Source: Nostoc sp. NMS7 (lineage in GTDB: Bacteria; Cyanobacteriota; Cyanobacteriia; Cyanobacteriales; Nostocaceae). From it: 64,000 nt of DNA. How positions within the stretch are numbered: position 1 is the stretch's first letter; the number at the start of each line of letters is the position of its first letter. Shown one piece after another: positions 27,234 through 37,888 of the stretch. The stretch covers positions 1 to 64,000 of the forward strand of contig NZ_JABXKJ010000077.1 of NCBI RefSeq assembly GCF_017115085.1, written 5' to 3'. The notes below the pieces were generated by a model. That model was not told the DNA's origin, did not search any database, and saw nothing but the letters and a program-made list of their open reading frames with translations. The position numbers were made by a program, and so were the translations under genes.

Positions 27234-27992
27234 TTGAAAGACGCAAACAGCGTAAAAGTGAGTGTAGCGATGAATGAAATTAGCATTATTTTAATTGAAG
27301 ATCATGACTTAACGCGAATGGGGCTACGAGCAGCATTACAGTCTCACAGCGCATTGAAAGTAATTGGCGAAGCCTCAAATGCTACCCAAGGATTAAAACT
27401 TTTAGAAACGGCAAAGCCAGATGTAGCTGTTGTAGATATCGGCTTGCCTGACATGGATGGTATCGAACTGACCCGTAAATTCAAACGCTACCAAGCTGAA
27501 AATGGGCAATCGACTACAAAGATTCTGATCCTGACAATGGATCACACAGAGGATGCTGTACTTGCAGCCTTCGCGGCGGGTGCTGATTCTTATTATATGA
27601 AAGAAACAAGTATCAGTAAATTAACAGAGGCGATCCAAGCAACTCACGCCGGTAACTCTTGGATTGATCCGGCAATTGCCAACGTGGTATTGCGGAAGAT
27701 GCGCCAAGGTATTCCTGGAGAAAGTCAAAGTTCTGACAAGCCGAAGACTGTAAAAATTGAGGCGCTGGCGACAGAATACGAGCAAGTTTTGGAAACATAC
27801 CCCCTGACTCAACGGGAACTAGAAATCCTAGAGCTGATTGTAGCTGGGTGTAGCAATGGGCAAATTGCCGAGAAACTCTACATTACAGTTGGTACTGTGA
27901 AGACTCATGTTCGCAATATTCTAAATAAACTCTGTGCCGATGACCGTACTCAAGCTGCTGTGAGGGCGCTACGTTCTGGGTTGGTGGCGTGA
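27234..27992 (+). CDS. NarL/LuxR-family response regulator
   Basis: Two-component transcription factor. The receiver has Asp23 in IEDHD, acceptor Asp68 in VVDIGLPDMDG, and a Lys in YYMKE. A C-terminal LuxR helix-turn-helix (about 188-245) reads LTQRELEILELIVAG and TVKTHVRNILNKL. I use the TTG at 27234, which has AAGG seven bases upstream. An ATG at 27270 (MNEISIILIEDH) is the alternative and removes 12 residues of no clear function. It diverges from the kinase remnants. Its cognate kinase could be one of the two hybrids or may be lost. Confidence 0.88.
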   Translation: MKDANSVKVSVAMNEISIILIEDHDLTRMGLRAALQSHSALKVIGEASNATQGLKLLETAKPDVAVVDIGLPDMDGIELTRKFKRYQAENGQSTTKILILTMDHTEDAVLAAFAAGADSYYMKETSISKLTEAIQATHAGNSWIDPAIANVVLRKMRQGIPGESQSSDKPKTVKIEALATEYEQVLETYPLTQRELEILELIVAGCSNGQIAEKLYITVGTVKTHVRNILNKLCADDRTQAAVRALRSGLVA

Positions 27993-28054
27993 GGGAGATG
28001 AGGGAGATGAGGGGGACAAGGGGGACAAGGGAGATAAGCATGCCCAATGCCTGT

Positions 28055-29416
28055 TCAAAATCGTTCTTGTAAACATTCGGCAATGCGTAGTGCGGCTCCC
28101 GATTTACCCATGCGTCGCAGACCATTTTCGGCAATAATTTGCAAAATATCAGGATTTTTGAAGAGGGATTGGACGATATTGGCAACTTCTGCTGGCTGCT
28201 TGACTAAAATCAAAGATGAGCCTAAATGACGACTTTGAGCTTCAGCAAAGGTAGGGTTATATTGAGGTCCATTGCCAGGAATCGCGATCGCAGGTTTCCC
28301 TAAACCGATAAACTGTTCTGTGGCTGTACCTGCCATTGCGATCGCAAAATCTCCCAAATGCAAGCAATCATTATAGGCTTGTTGTGTCAGCAGTAGATAA
28401 GCATTCCTTTGTTTAAATGTCAACATATTTGGATCGTGAAGTTGGATAGGAGATGCTGATTCAATGCGCCAGCCTTCGGATTGCACACTTTGGGATAAAA
28501 TATTAGAGTCTAAACTAGGAGCGATCGCGCCTAAAAATACGACTGTGCCAGAAGTGTAAAACACCGAATCTCGCTGCTGGAAACTTGCCATCAAAGCAGA
28601 TACGGCAATCATAATTGTTTCCCAGTTGGTGTATGCCTCTGGTGGACGGGAACCAGGAAGAAGAGTCACCATTAAAGGTCGAACTGTTTCTTGCTGTTGG
28701 CTATCCTGACTATAAAATTGTTGGCGTGAAAAGGTCGGTTCTAGACCATCCATCATGGGATTACCCAAATTAAAAGCTGGAATTGGCCATTGTTTTAATG
28801 TTTCTGTCGTCAGTGCGTCTCTCGGAAACACCGCCTTACAACGGTGACGACTCATTAACCAACGTTCCCAAGGATGGTAAACTGAACCAGAAAAGTTTTC
28901 CCAACGCGCACCTTGAGATTTTCGGGGTAACAATCCAGCTTCATCCTGCACATAATATTCTGATTTTGCCGTACCCACAAAAGCATAATTGGCGCCACTA
29001 AAAGTTGCAAACAACAGGGGGAGAATATCTCCCACTGCTAAAATCGCTCTTTTATTACCTAATTTTTTTTGGGAACTCACCCAACGGCGGACAGCTTTAA
29101 TCTGGCTGAGGGTAAGTTGCAATAAACCACCGCGTACATCCCGGGCTAATTGGCGGCTATCCATATAAATAAAGCCGCCAGAAGGCATAGTGCGGACTGA
29201 ACCGATGAGGGGGATATCCAACTGTTGATAAGCACGTCCTTCACCCACCAGAGGCAAAGCAAATATCTCTGGTGAATTTGATTGTCGTTGGAGTTCTTGC
29301 AAAATCCGAACTGCAATTACATCTTCCCCATGACCATTACTTAATACAAGTAACCGCAAACGAGAAGTTGCAGCTTGCGATTTAGAAGCTAGGGATAATC
29401 GAGATACATTACTCAT
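28055..29416 (-). CDS. Lipid-A-disaccharide-synthase-related protein
   Basis: A GT-B-like protein of about 453 residues, related to LpxB but placed in the separate cyanobacterial 'related' family. N-terminal LLVLSNGHGEDVIA starts the first Rossmann fold, followed by LAVGDILPLLFA. The C-terminal half has LLPGSRPPEAY and MAGTATEQFIGLGKPAIAIPG, the donor-binding type loop. The true lipid A pathway role is not established for this family. I start at the ATG 29414-29416 (MSNVSRL); a TTG three codons upstream is less likely. The downstream end abuts the tail of the convergent LuxR regulator (62 bases). Confidence 0.82.
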   Translation of the reverse strand: MSNVSRLSLASKSQAATSRLRLLVLSNGHGEDVIAVRILQELQRQSNSPEIFALPLVGEGRAYQQLDIPLIGSVRTMPSGGFIYMDSRQLARDVRGGLLQLTLSQIKAVRRWVSSQKKLGNKRAILAVGDILPLLFATFSGANYAFVGTAKSEYYVQDEAGLLPRKSQGARWENFSGSVYHPWERWLMSRHRCKAVFPRDALTTETLKQWPIPAFNLGNPMMDGLEPTFSRQQFYSQDSQQQETVRPLMVTLLPGSRPPEAYTNWETIMIAVSALMASFQQRDSVFYTSGTVVFLGAIAPSLDSNILSQSVQSEGWRIESASPIQLHDPNMLTFKQRNAYLLLTQQAYNDCLHLGDFAIAMAGTATEQFIGLGKPAIAIPGNGPQYNPTFAEAQSRHLGSSLILVKQPAEVANIVQSLFKNPDILQIIAENGLRRMGKSGAALRIAECLQERF

Positions 29417-29472
29417 AAAAAACAAAATATCAAAATTAATTGTTTGGGTAAGAGGTATAACCTAGCATAACT

Positions 29473-29838
29473 TTAACTTCCTTCCTCTCTACTCAAAGAT
29501 GAAAACTTGTAAACAGCAATTGTGGTAATGATATCTATTATTTCACTTTTTGGCAGTGCCTGCGTTGACGCTAATTGTACCCGCTTAATTAATAGATGAG
29601 CTTGCTGTGCGATCGCTTTCTCTGAGGCGATTGTCAACTGCATTAAAGAGTATTGGGAGTGCCTAACTCATCCAAATAAATTCGCTGCACTTGGTCGCTG
29701 TTCAAAAATACTCGATGAGTTCTTGTATCGCTTGGTTCTAAACTGCGATTCTGGAAGATTACCACACAATACCAGTCATCGTATTGAGACTGATTCAGAT
29801 TCAAATACATCATCGACTCAGTAAAGAAGTGATGTTGA
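29473..29838 (-). pseudogene. Remnant of a DUF2887/Rpn-type nuclease gene
   Basis: The minus strand encodes HFFTESMMYLNLNQSQYDDW followed by SLEPSDTRTHRVFLNSDQV and YLDELG. After a frame break it continues MQLTIASEKAIAQQAHLLIK and ALPKSEIIDIITTIAVYKF. This matches, in my recollection, the C-terminal half of the cyanobacterial DUF2887 family of PD-(D/E)xK-like proteins. The 5' half is absent, and the break coincides with the right end of the tnpB element. Confidence 0.6.
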
Positions 29839-29843
29839 CATAC

Positions 29844-30836
29844 TCACCGACCTTGAAGGTCGGTGATTCTTGACAGTTCACAGTAACTTGCTGCCGAAAC
29901 AGTCTTACAGTCATTCCCTGTCCGTTTAAGGTCGTGGCGATGCCCCATCCCGACCATTTCTATGTTTTTAGAAGCGTTTTCATCTCTTTCTTGCTCAGTG
30001 CCACAACTTAAACAGAGTATTGAGCGAACAGAGAGATCAATTTTTCCCCACCGAAAGCCACAACATAAACATATTTGACTTGTGGGTTGCCATCTGTCTA
30101 TGACTCGAAAATCACGATTGAATTTTTCTGACTTAGCTTTACAAAGGTTTCTAAATTTTCGCCATCCTTGCAAACTAATTACTCTAGATAGTCTACGGTT
30201 TTTAACTATACCCGATACGTTTAAATCTTCCAAAACAATTACTTGGTTATCGTTAATTATCTTGGTTGATAGTTTGTGCGAGAAATCTTTGCGAGTCTCG
30301 GCAATTCGATTGTGTAATTTAGCAATTCTTAGACGAGTTTTATTTCTTCTTTTTGAGTCTTTCTGTTGACGCGCTAGTTTTCGCTGTAATTTACGAATTT
30401 TGCGGCCAGGTTTTGAGTAGTTAGGGCTTAGAGCTTTTTCTCCATTACTCATTACAGCAAAAGTATTAAACTCAAGTCAATACCGATACTTTGGTTTTTA
30501 GCAACAGTAAAACTAGGTTGAGCTTCTACTACAAAACTCAAAAAATAGCGATTAGCACAATCTTTAATTACTGTGACTGAGCTAGGTTCAGACGGTAATT
30601 TTCTTGACCAAATTGGTTTAATTGTCCCGATTTTAGCTAGGTAAACTGTATTGTCTTTTACGGAAAAAGCTGCCTTGGTAAACTCGGCAGATTGTGAGTT
30701 AGTTTTCTTTTTAAATCTAGGTGCGCCAACTTTACCACCCTTTCTTTTTCCGTTACGAGAATTGAAAAAGTTTTTGTAAGAAACATCTAAGTATCTAAGA
30801 GATTGTTGTAATGGCACTGAAGAAACATCAGATAGC
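29844..30836 (-). pseudogene. Decayed IS200/IS605-family tnpB
   Basis: RNA-guided nuclease/transposon-associated protein TnpB, now broken. The first part (30836-30452) has WLSDVSSVPLQQSLRYL and SAEFTKAAFSV and ends at the first RuvC Asp (SIGIDL). A one-base deletion there shifts the frame. The second part (30452-29844) continues MSNGEKALSP, VLEDLNVSGI (RuvC Glu), two CxxC zinc knuckles (CLCCG, CLSCG) and RDENASKNI (third Asp). The N-terminal 50-60 residues are missing after a stop codon upstream. No tnpA is present. An end hairpin (29845-29865) overlaps the 3' end. Confidence 0.82.
29845..29865. repeat. Right-end hairpin of the tnpB element
   Basis: CACCGACCTT and AAGGTCGGTG form a 10-bp perfect stem around one base. 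It resembles the subterminal hairpins at the ends of IS200/IS605 elements and overlaps the last codons of tnpB. Confidence 0.65.
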
Positions 30837-31308
30837 CATTTTCTATCATCACTCTTTCACATATATATCAAATCTTCACAAGAGGTTTTCTAAATTAAAA
30901 TATTACTTAATCATTCATTATTAGGTTATTATGTGATCCAATTAGTCGTTGATTTTAAAGATTACTGAATTGATATTTTAAAGTCGAGTCACGGAATTGC
31001 CCTTTGGCGTTGTAGCAAGTAGCATGTCTAGTCCTGCTTCCTCCATGAAATCACGGACGTAAAGACAGCATTATCCTGTTTCCTACTCCAGGATTTCTTG
31101 ACTCCCGCGTTATCCTATGAAAAAGATAAAACTTTTGTGAGCATGCCATGCGTAGGTCTTTCTCACTTGGAGAGTTCTAACAACCAAATTATCCCGTAGG
31201 ATAAACAGGTATGAACTCTGCGCGATAAAAATATGGGAAAATTTTTGGAAATCTCTTAAAGACTCAAAACTCGCTAGTTATCTGCTCATTCAAGACTCAG
31301 GACTCTCT
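30837..31308. other. Intergenic interval upstream of the Ser/Thr kinase
   Basis: AT-rich to about 30990, then mixed sequence. I looked for the missing 5' half of the DUF2887 gene and a left end of the tnpB element and found neither. No gene is supported. Confidence 0.4.
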
Positions 31309-32931
31309 ATGTTAGCAGGCACAATTTTGCAAGATGGAAAATATACCCTAATCCAAGAAATAGGGCGGGGTGGCTTTGGCATTACATTTAAAGCTACCCA
31401 TCACTACTTGGGTCAGGAGGTGGTGATGAAAACCATCAATGAACGGCTGCGACAACATCCTGATTTTGCAAAATTCGAGCGTCAATTCCAAGATGAAGCC
31501 AGAAGATTAGCTACGTGTATCCACCCAAATATAGTCCGAGTTAGTGACTTTTTTGTGGAAGCTGGACTGCCTTACATGGTGATGGAATACATTCGTGGCG
31601 AAACCTTGGGAGACGCATTTGTATTACCAGGAATACCAATGCCAGAAGCCACAGCAATTCATTACATCCGGCAAATTGGGGCAGCCTTGCAGGTAGTACA
31701 TAATAATGGTTTGCTGCACCGGGATGTCAAACCAGATAATATTATCCAACGCCAAGGAACGCAGGAAGTAGTATTGATTGATTTTGGCATTGCCAGGGAA
31801 TTTAATGGCGGTGTCAGGCAGACTCACACAGGTCTGGTTTCGGAGGGCTATTCTCCAATTGAGCAGTATCTGACGCAAGCGCCGCGCACACCCGCCACGG
31901 ATGTTTATGGTTTAGCAGCAACCTTATATTCACTGTTGACTGCCCAAGTTCCTATACCAGCATTATTGCGCGATCGCGAGCAAATGTCTTCCCCCCGCGA
32001 ACTACAACCACACTTGAGTGCTGCTGTCAACCAGGCGGTAATGCGCGGGATGGCGGTGGAATCTCGTTTTCGCCCAGCCACAGTTGCTGAGTGGTTAGAA
32101 CTACTACCTGGAAATACGGGGAATGTGACACCGCAAGCTTTAGCCACTTACGCAGTGCCAACTGTTAATGTATCTGCCCAGCAAGCAGTAACTTTAATTG
32201 GGAAAACTGCCCAAAATCCTATTCATAGACCAGCTGCGTTGGCGCAGCCCCCCGCACGCATCGCCAAGGAAACTGTACTCCCTAAAAAGCTGGGGTCATC
32301 TAAGGTATTTATTGGTATAGGTGTAGCCCTAGTTGCTGCTACAGCAGGTTTTGGAATCACGAGTATGTTACCCAAATCTCAGCCGCAACCAAATGCAAAG
32401 CCGCTTTTTGAACAGCCGACTCCAGAACCACCCGCGAAAGTGCCTAGCTTCGATAAGACATCTTCACCTCCGGGTGAAGAAACTAACACCACTTCCAGAA
32501 CCGAATCAGCACCTGTCTATAATTCCAAGCAACGCAGGCGCAATCGTCGTTCTTCCCCAGAAGAATCTTCCACCCGCAGCCCTAGAGGAGAATTGCAACG
32601 CGGCGATTCCGAACAATCCACACCTTCATCTAGCGTTTCCCCCACACCCTCGCTAGTGGAAAAATTACGGGCAATCCGGTCATCTCGTAAAGCCTCCCCC
32701 GCACCATTGCCCCAAAATAACTTACCCGCTTCTAGTCAAGATTCTACCTCCCCCCAACCTGTAAAGCCGTCAAATTCTGTGGTCATACCAGCAGTACCAC
32801 CAACGGAATCCAAACGGTCAGATCCTTCTCCTGTAGTAGTACCAACACTGGAAAAGCAAAATTCACTGCCTAATAGTCAACCGCAAAATGATCAGCAATC
32901 CAAGGAAAATCCCCAGGATGACAATAATTAG
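31309..32931 (+). CDS. Membrane-anchored Ser/Thr protein kinase
   Basis: Hanks-type kinase (540 residues). Glycine loop [11 protein letters not shown] (19-29), Lys41, catalytic HRDVKPDNI (Asp139), DFG at 158-160, and [10 protein letters not shown] in the activation region. The kinase domain ends about residue 270. One membrane segment lies near 328-350 ([19 protein letters not shown]). The rest (350-540) is a low-complexity Pro/Ser/Gln-rich tail, predicted outside. The kinase part is cytosolic. No PASTA or other sensor domain is seen. It is cyanobacterial in type; targets unknown. Confidence 0.92.
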   Translation: MLAGTILQDGKYTLIQEIGRGGFGITFKATHHYLGQEVVMKTINERLRQHPDFAKFERQFQDEARRLATCIHPNIVRVSDFFVEAGLPYMVMEYIRGETLGDAFVLPGIPMPEATAIHYIRQIGAALQVVHNNGLLHRDVKPDNIIQRQGTQEVVLIDFGIAREFNGGVRQTHTGLVSEGYSPIEQYLTQAPRTPATDVYGLAATLYSLLTAQVPIPALLRDREQMSSPRELQPHLSAAVNQAVMRGMAVESRFRPATVAEWLELLPGNTGNVTPQALATYAVPTVNVSAQQAVTLIGKTAQNPIHRPAALAQPPARIAKETVLPKKLGSSKVFIGIGVALVAATAGFGITSMLPKSQPQPNAKPLFEQPTPEPPAKVPSFDKTSSPPGEETNTTSRTESAPVYNSKQRRRNRRSSPEESSTRSPRGELQRGDSEQSTPSSSVSPTPSLVEKLRAIRSSRKASPAPLPQNNLPASSQDSTSPQPVKPSNSVVIPAVPPTESKRSDPSPVVVPTLEKQNSLPNSQPQNDQQSKENPQDDNN

Positions 32932-32972
32932 TCAATTTAAGATTTTGGTTGACATTCGGAAATATTTTTGAA

Positions 32973-33057
32973 CGGAGAGGGGGGGATTCGAACCCCCGTT
33001 GAGTTTCCCCAAAACGCATTTCGAGTGCGTCACCATCAACCACTCGGACACCTCTCC
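32973..33057 (-). tRNA. tRNA-Ser (CGA)
   Basis: An 85-base class II tRNA. Acceptor arms GGAGAGG and CCTCTCC pair fully, with discriminator G. The anticodon stem ACGCA/TGCGT encloses loop CTCGAAA, anticodon CGA. There is a long variable arm and a T loop GTTCGAATC. CCA is not encoded. Confidence 0.95.
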
Positions 33058-33347
33058 AGCTATTTACTCAGACATTTGACTATATATTCTAGATTCAAAT
33101 GCCGTGAAGTAAGGAAAATCTTAGCATATTCCCTATACTACTATAACATTATCGCTTTATCTGCGTAACGGAATACTTCGGGAACGCCAACGCCCAACCC
33201 AAGATATTTCAGATCATCGTGGTTACTGTAATTACCTAGTTTGTGACAGAACTAAAAATTACTCCGCCCGATTGTTACGAACAAGTTTGCAAAGGTTGGG
33301 AATAATTTCAACCAAGTATAATACCCTAAAACTTACTTTATTGATCA

Positions 33348-34208
33348 ATGCTTAAATCAAAATCAATCAACATTCCCAAACCAACTCGCTACCAAAATGC
33401 GGCGATAGATTATTACATGGGAATGACAAATTCCCCCTATCTTCATTATGGGTATTGGGAGCCAGTGCCGACTCCCGGTGAGGAATTGACCATAACTGGG
33501 ATGCGTGCGGCGCAAGTTGCTTATGCAGTCAAGCTTTTCAGTTTCATTCCAGAGGGTACAAAAACTGTGCTTGACGTCGGCTGTGGGATTGGTGGTAACG
33601 CCGCATATTTGTGCGATCGCGGTTTTGGCGTTGAGGGATTAGCACCCGATGCAATCCAACAAGAGAAGTTTATCAAGAATACCAACTCTCAAGTACCTTT
33701 CTACTTAACCAGATTTGAAGATTTTCACACCTCACACTCCTATGATCTAGTTCTGTTCAGTGAAAGCAGCCAATATATTGCTGCTAACGATTTGGCTCAG
33801 GGTGCAGCTCGGGTATTAAATAGTGGTGGCTATCTATTGCTTGCGGATATGATGCGCTCTGATGCTGGATATCGAGAGGGCATTTTTTCTAATTGTCATG
33901 TCGCTAGCGAGCTTCAGGAAGCCTTGGAGCAGGCTGGATTTAAGTTAATTAAGAGTGAGGACATCTCGAGCCAAATTGCGCCAACGATTGACTTGTGTCT
34001 TGAGAACTTTCGTACTTTTGGACTGACTACGATGAAATATATCGCTGATGTTGTAGCGATCGCAGTCCCACCAATACACGCACTCGGTCGTTTAGCCTTC
34101 AAACGCTGGCTGGAAAAGCCGATTGTCGAGGGTTTAGCAGCACGCAGCATTTTTGATCGCCATCTCTGTTATCAAATCCAACTCTGGCAGTTATCAATTC
34201 ATGACTGA
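33348..34208 (+). CDS. Class I SAM-dependent methyltransferase
   Basis: A 286-residue soluble methyltransferase. Motif I is VLDVGCGIGGNAAYL (about 74-88). Post-I is EGLAPDA, motif II-like DLVLFSESSQYI, and motif III NSGGYLLLADMM. The layout resembles small-molecule C- or O-methyltransferases such as those for sterols, tocopherols or polyketide-type acceptors. The N-terminus has YHYGYW-like PYLHYGYWEP, seen in such enzymes. The substrate is not predictable. It stands alone between the tRNA and ldhA. Confidence 0.82.
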   Translation: MLKSKSINIPKPTRYQNAAIDYYMGMTNSPYLHYGYWEPVPTPGEELTITGMRAAQVAYAVKLFSFIPEGTKTVLDVGCGIGGNAAYLCDRGFGVEGLAPDAIQQEKFIKNTNSQVPFYLTRFEDFHTSHSYDLVLFSESSQYIAANDLAQGAARVLNSGGYLLLADMMRSDAGYREGIFSNCHVASELQEALEQAGFKLIKSEDISSQIAPTIDLCLENFRTFGLTTMKYIADVVAIAVPPIHALGRLAFKRWLEKPIVEGLAARSIFDRHLCYQIQLWQLSIHD

Positions 34209-34410
34209 ATAATTCATAATTCATAATTCAGGTATTGAGAAACACTCCATAGATGGATAGCTTTGGGGAAGAATTAGCTTACTGTTTCTAGCCCTAAGAC
34301 TGACAATGTTCAAAGGTGTGTCACCGAACAGATCGCTGTAGACATCGCTTCTCTAACTGCTGAGATATTATGTAGTCGAACATTGTGCAGCATACAGTTT
34401 GAGGTTTTGC

Positions 34411-35415
34411 ATGAAAGTAGCAGTCTTCAGTACAAAAGCCTATGATCGGCAGTTTTTGTCAGCTATAAATTCTCCCACCCAACACGAGTTAGTGTTTTTT
34501 GAACCCCGTTTAAATCGGGATACAGCTATCCTCGCCGCCGGATTTCCGGCGGTTTGCGTATTTGTACATGATCAGGTTGATGCCCTAACTTTAGAGCTTC
34601 TGGCCTCACGGGGAACTCGGCTGGTTGTCCTTCGCTGTGCAGGGTTTAACAATGTAGACTTACAAGCCGCAGCAGACTTAGGAATTACGGTTGTTCGCGT
34701 TCCCGCCTATTCACCCTATGGGGTAGCAGAACATGCCGTGGGATTGATTTTAAGCTTGAATCGCAAAATTCATCGTGCCTATAACCGTGTCCGAGAAGGC
34801 AATTTTTCCATAGATGGACTATTGGGATTTAATTTGCATGAGCGCACAGTCGGAATTATCGGCACCGGCAAAATCGGTCTGATTTTAGGACAGATTATGA
34901 AAGGGTTTGGCTGTCACCTACTCGCCTATGACGTTTATCGTAATCCAGAATTGGAGGCGCTAGGTGGAAAGTATGTAGAACTACCTGAGCTATTTGCCAA
35001 CTCTGATATTATCTCCCTACATTGTCCCCTGACTACCGAAACGCATCACTTGATCAACACTGAGACTATAAAACAGATCAAGGCAGGCGTAATGCTAATT
35101 AACACTAGTCGGGGAGCGCTGATTGATACTCAAGCAGTGATTGAGGGATTGAAATCTGGTAAAATTGGCTATCTTGGTGTGGATGTCTACGAACAAGAAT
35201 CGGAATTGTTCTTTGAGGATTTGTCTGGCGAAATTATTCAGGATGATATTTTTCAGCGTCTGACAACGTTCCCCAATGTACTCATTACTGGACATCAAGC
35301 CTTTTTTACAGCAGAAGCTCTGCACAATATTGCAGAAACAACTTTTGCTAATATTGCTGATATTGAAAAGGGTCGTTCTTGTCCAAATGAAATTCGCGCT
35401 CAACTGCCAGTTTAA
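34411..35415 (+). CDS. ldhA: D-lactate dehydrogenase / 2-hydroxyacid dehydrogenase
   Basis: NAD-dependent D-2-hydroxyacid dehydrogenase that reduces pyruvate to D-lactate, by close similarity to LdhA. The protein begins [12 protein letters not shown]. The NAD fold has GIIGTGKIG. The catalytic Arg is in [10 protein letters not shown], the Glu in VDVYEQES and the His in [11 protein letters not shown] start at ATG 34411, with GAGG at 34401-34404; an in-frame TTG at 34399 would overlap that site. Length is 334 residues. It stands apart from the methyltransferase (202-base gap). Confidence 0.92.
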   Translation: MKVAVFSTKAYDRQFLSAINSPTQHELVFFEPRLNRDTAILAAGFPAVCVFVHDQVDALTLELLASRGTRLVVLRCAGFNNVDLQAAADLGITVVRVPAYSPYGVAEHAVGLILSLNRKIHRAYNRVREGNFSIDGLLGFNLHERTVGIIGTGKIGLILGQIMKGFGCHLLAYDVYRNPELEALGGKYVELPELFANSDIISLHCPLTTETHHLINTETIKQIKAGVMLINTSRGALIDTQAVIEGLKSGKIGYLGVDVYEQESELFFEDLSGEIIQDDIFQRLTTFPNVLITGHQAFFTAEALHNIAETTFANIADIEKGRSCPNEIRAQLPV

Positions 35416-35483
35416 GTAATGGTTGGCGATCGCTATACCAACGCCAATCTGCAAATTCATGTACGCAAAATCACCAGTCAATC

Positions 35484-35732
35484 CTAATCATCAGGCAAAT
35501 TTTCCATTTCCTCAGTAATTAGCATCTGAAAATCTTCGTCACAATGATTATGTAGATGAACCGCAGCAGCTAGGAGTTCTGCGAGAATTTCAGCTTGTTG
35601 GTTTGCAGTTAAACTAGGTAACTGTAACTGGTTAACTAAGGCTTGTACTTTCAGGCATTCTGTACCTAATTCAGCAATCAAGGTACTGAGCGTTGAATTC
35701 GTGATTGCAAGATGGCGATCGCGCATATTCAT
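35484..35732 (-). CDS. Small acidic protein of unknown function
   Basis: An 82-residue, largely helical protein (MNMRDRHLAITNSTLSTLI to EEMENLPDD) with an acidic tail. The ATG overlaps the stop of the M50 gene as ATGA, so it is translationally coupled to it. An upstream in-frame extension inside the M50 gene is not needed. I do not recognise the family. Confidence 0.6.
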   Translation of the reverse strand: MNMRDRHLAITNSTLSTLIAELGTECLKVQALVNQLQLPSLTANQQAEILAELLAAAVHLHNHCDEDFQMLITEEMENLPDD

Positions 35733-36472
35733 TTTGAACGATAGGCAACGCGGAGACTTTGGACTAAAATCACCAGAGATGCGATCGCCATTAACCCGCC
35801 CCAAAACCAGTAAGGTAAAAGCAAATACCGTTGCATTTGCGCTGTATCAGAAAGTCCAAGGGAACCAGCAGACTGACTAAATAGATAATCAAGTTGATGG
35901 TACGTACTTACACAAGCTTGTACACCCAAAAATTGAATCACAAACCCTTGTGCCCAACGAGGTGCTTTCAGGGCGATACCCAAGATGATTAAACCTAGCA
36001 AGGGAATTTCCAGCAATCCAAACCAGGAACGTACCCAAATTAATGTCGAAAATAGCAAAAAACTCCCTAATATTTTTAAACAGAGGGTTGCTGCTCTAAA
36101 ACTCCGGGAAGCCAGAATTAAAGCTGCACCAGCAATAGGTGGGCCCATTGGTCCTGCTGCGGCGATGATTGCCGGTACAATTGGTCCCAATGACGACTGG
36201 ATGCCATAAGTTGCGACACCGGAACCATTGCTAAAAATCTCTAATTTCTCAAACTGTCCCCCTAATAGGAGTGCCATTAAGCCGTGACCCATTTCATGAA
36301 ACCAGGTTGCCAGGATCGTAAATGGGTATAAGATATAATCTCCTCCTGGTAGTTGCCACAGTAAAGCAGTTGCGATCGCGGCTGCAATTAGCCAGGTTAG
36401 CCCCATGCGTTCAACAACTAGCGGGGCTTCTCTGGTAAGCAAGGGTTGAAAATTTTTGCTTGGTTCCCTCAT
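35729..36472 (-). CDS. M50-family membrane metalloprotease
   Basis: A 247-residue polytopic protein with HEMGH at residues 59-63 within a membrane segment, the zinc-binding motif of M50B-like proteases. A conserved-looking GGQFEKLEIFSNGSG follows, then further membrane segments. Cyanobacterial homologues are widespread; substrates are not known. The small acidic gene downstream overlaps its stop by four bases. No PDZ or CBS domain is seen, unlike the M50 at 1410-2606. Confidence 0.8.
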   Translation of the reverse strand: MREPSKNFQPLLTREAPLVVERMGLTWLIAAAIATALLWQLPGGDYILYPFTILATWFHEMGHGLMALLLGGQFEKLEIFSNGSGVATYGIQSSLGPIVPAIIAAAGPMGPPIAGAALILASRSFRAATLCLKILGSFLLFSTLIWVRSWFGLLEIPLLGLIILGIALKAPRWAQGFVIQFLGVQACVSTYHQLDYLFSQSAGSLGLSDTAQMQRYLLLPYWFWGGLMAIASLVILVQSLRVAYRSK

Positions 36473-36828
36473 CGGTCACTCTATTTTCGCTTTTAGACTT
36501 CGGATTTTAGATTTTAGATTATCCCCACGAATTAATCGGGGTACATTCAATTTTGGATTTTAGATTTTAGATTATCCTTTCAATCGAAAATTAAAAATCT
36601 AAAATTGGCAGTGTATTTTCATATATCCTAATGTAATTATTAAGGTAGTGGAGTTGCTGAATGCAACAATTCACACCTCAAAGCGACGGCTTTAAACTAT
36701 GGGGCTATCAAGAAGAACATAGTTATCCGTCGCTTGTCTGATGCGGTTAATTTGTTGATCCTCCAAAATGGATGCTGGAGGATGAGCAATGCTTAAACTG
36801 ATGAGAATCACAATTGATCGAGAATCAG
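36473..36828. other. Intergenic interval with TTAGATTTTAGATT repeats
   Basis: Short AGATTTTAGATTATCC-like direct repeats occur at about 36490-36580, with an inverted AAAATCTAAAATTG near 36590-36605. A CCTCC/GGAGG dyad lies near 36755-36785. No gene is supported. Confidence 0.5.
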
Positions 36829-37698
36829 TTAAGCAAGTTGAAACAGGAATGTCATCAAATCTCCTTTACCCAAGCTAATGCGATCGCCTGGACGCAAGCG
36901 GTGACGATTCCCCGGTAATAGCGGCGAATTATTAATGTAAGTGCCATTAGAACTTCCCACATCCTCTACATAGTAAGCGTCTCCCTCGACACGAATATCT
37001 GCATGAATCCGCGAAACAATTTCTGAATTGGAAAATCCTGAAACATCTATATCTGGGGGAATCCGATCATTGGGCTTGCCGATATGAATCACAGAGACAT
37101 TTTGCGGCAATTCAATTAACTGATCGCTTTGAACATGGATTAACCGCGCTGTAACCTGCTGTAATTGCGTTCTGGCAGCAGTTGGTGCTGGTGCTGGCTC
37201 TTTTACTTCGGCTTCAGAGGCTGGCGCTGATTCCAAAGGTGGTGGAGTAGGAATACTTTTTTCAAAGACTATCGGTTGAGCGGGGACGGTTGGCGCTGGT
37301 TCTGGGGGGCTGCTTTCTATAACAGATACCTGTGGTGGAGCGGCTGGGGCAACTGCCATCTCTGTTGGTGGTAAAGATGAACTGGGAGGATGTGAGTTAG
37401 TAGATTCGCTCATTCCCAAGGCATCTGGTTGTAAAAGTTCTAACAATGGATCGGGTGAAACTAACGGCGGTACTTCCACAGGAATATCAGGAGTAACTGT
37501 TGCAGCTACCGCAGTAGGAACGTGTGGAACTCCTGCGGAGTGTAGGTTATAGCCACACTGACCGCAGAATGCAGCATCTGCCTGCACAGTTGCCCCACAA
37601 CTGGGACAGTTAGTAGTCGCGGGTAACGGTGTATAGCAAGCTTCACACTGGACAGCGCCATCAGGGTTGGGATGATTGCAATTAGGGCAGACGATCAT
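36829..37698 (-). CDS. Zinc-ribbon and FHA-domain protein
   Basis: A 289-residue protein. The N-terminal 52 residues hold two zinc ribbons (CPNCNHPNPDGAVQCEAC and CPSCG...CGQCG). A long Pro/Ala-rich linker follows (about 60-190). The C-terminal FHA domain (about 205-285) has IGKPNDRIPPDI, SRIHADI and VEDVGSSNGTYINN, the phosphothreonine-binding loops. It is a typical cyanobacterial partner of Ser/Thr kinases, perhaps of the one at 31309-32931, though they are not adjacent. Confidence 0.9.
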   Translation of the reverse strand: MIVCPNCNHPNPDGAVQCEACYTPLPATTNCPSCGATVQADAAFCGQCGYNLHSAGVPHVPTAVAATVTPDIPVEVPPLVSPDPLLELLQPDALGMSESTNSHPPSSSLPPTEMAVAPAAPPQVSVIESSPPEPAPTVPAQPIVFEKSIPTPPPLESAPASEAEVKEPAPAPTAARTQLQQVTARLIHVQSDQLIELPQNVSVIHIGKPNDRIPPDIDVSGFSNSEIVSRIHADIRVEGDAYYVEDVGSSNGTYINNSPLLPGNRHRLRPGDRISLGKGDLMTFLFQLA

Positions 37699-37888
37699 CG
37701 ATATTTAGCCTTTATTCAAGATCATCATAAATATAGGTAGGACTGGCAAGCAGAGGGCGGCCTTAGCTTTAAATTCTAGCAATTACTGGTGATGGAACGA
37801 TGAATTGGACACTCTTACGTGGGGAAAGAGAGTAGGGAAGTAAGAATTTTATATTTTAGATTTTGGATTTTAGATTGAAATTTACAAT

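Noticed and set aside
31020-31100. Short minus-strand coding fragment (MEEAGLDMLLATTPKGN)
   Set aside because: Only about 20 residues read like protein and I could not tie them to a family.
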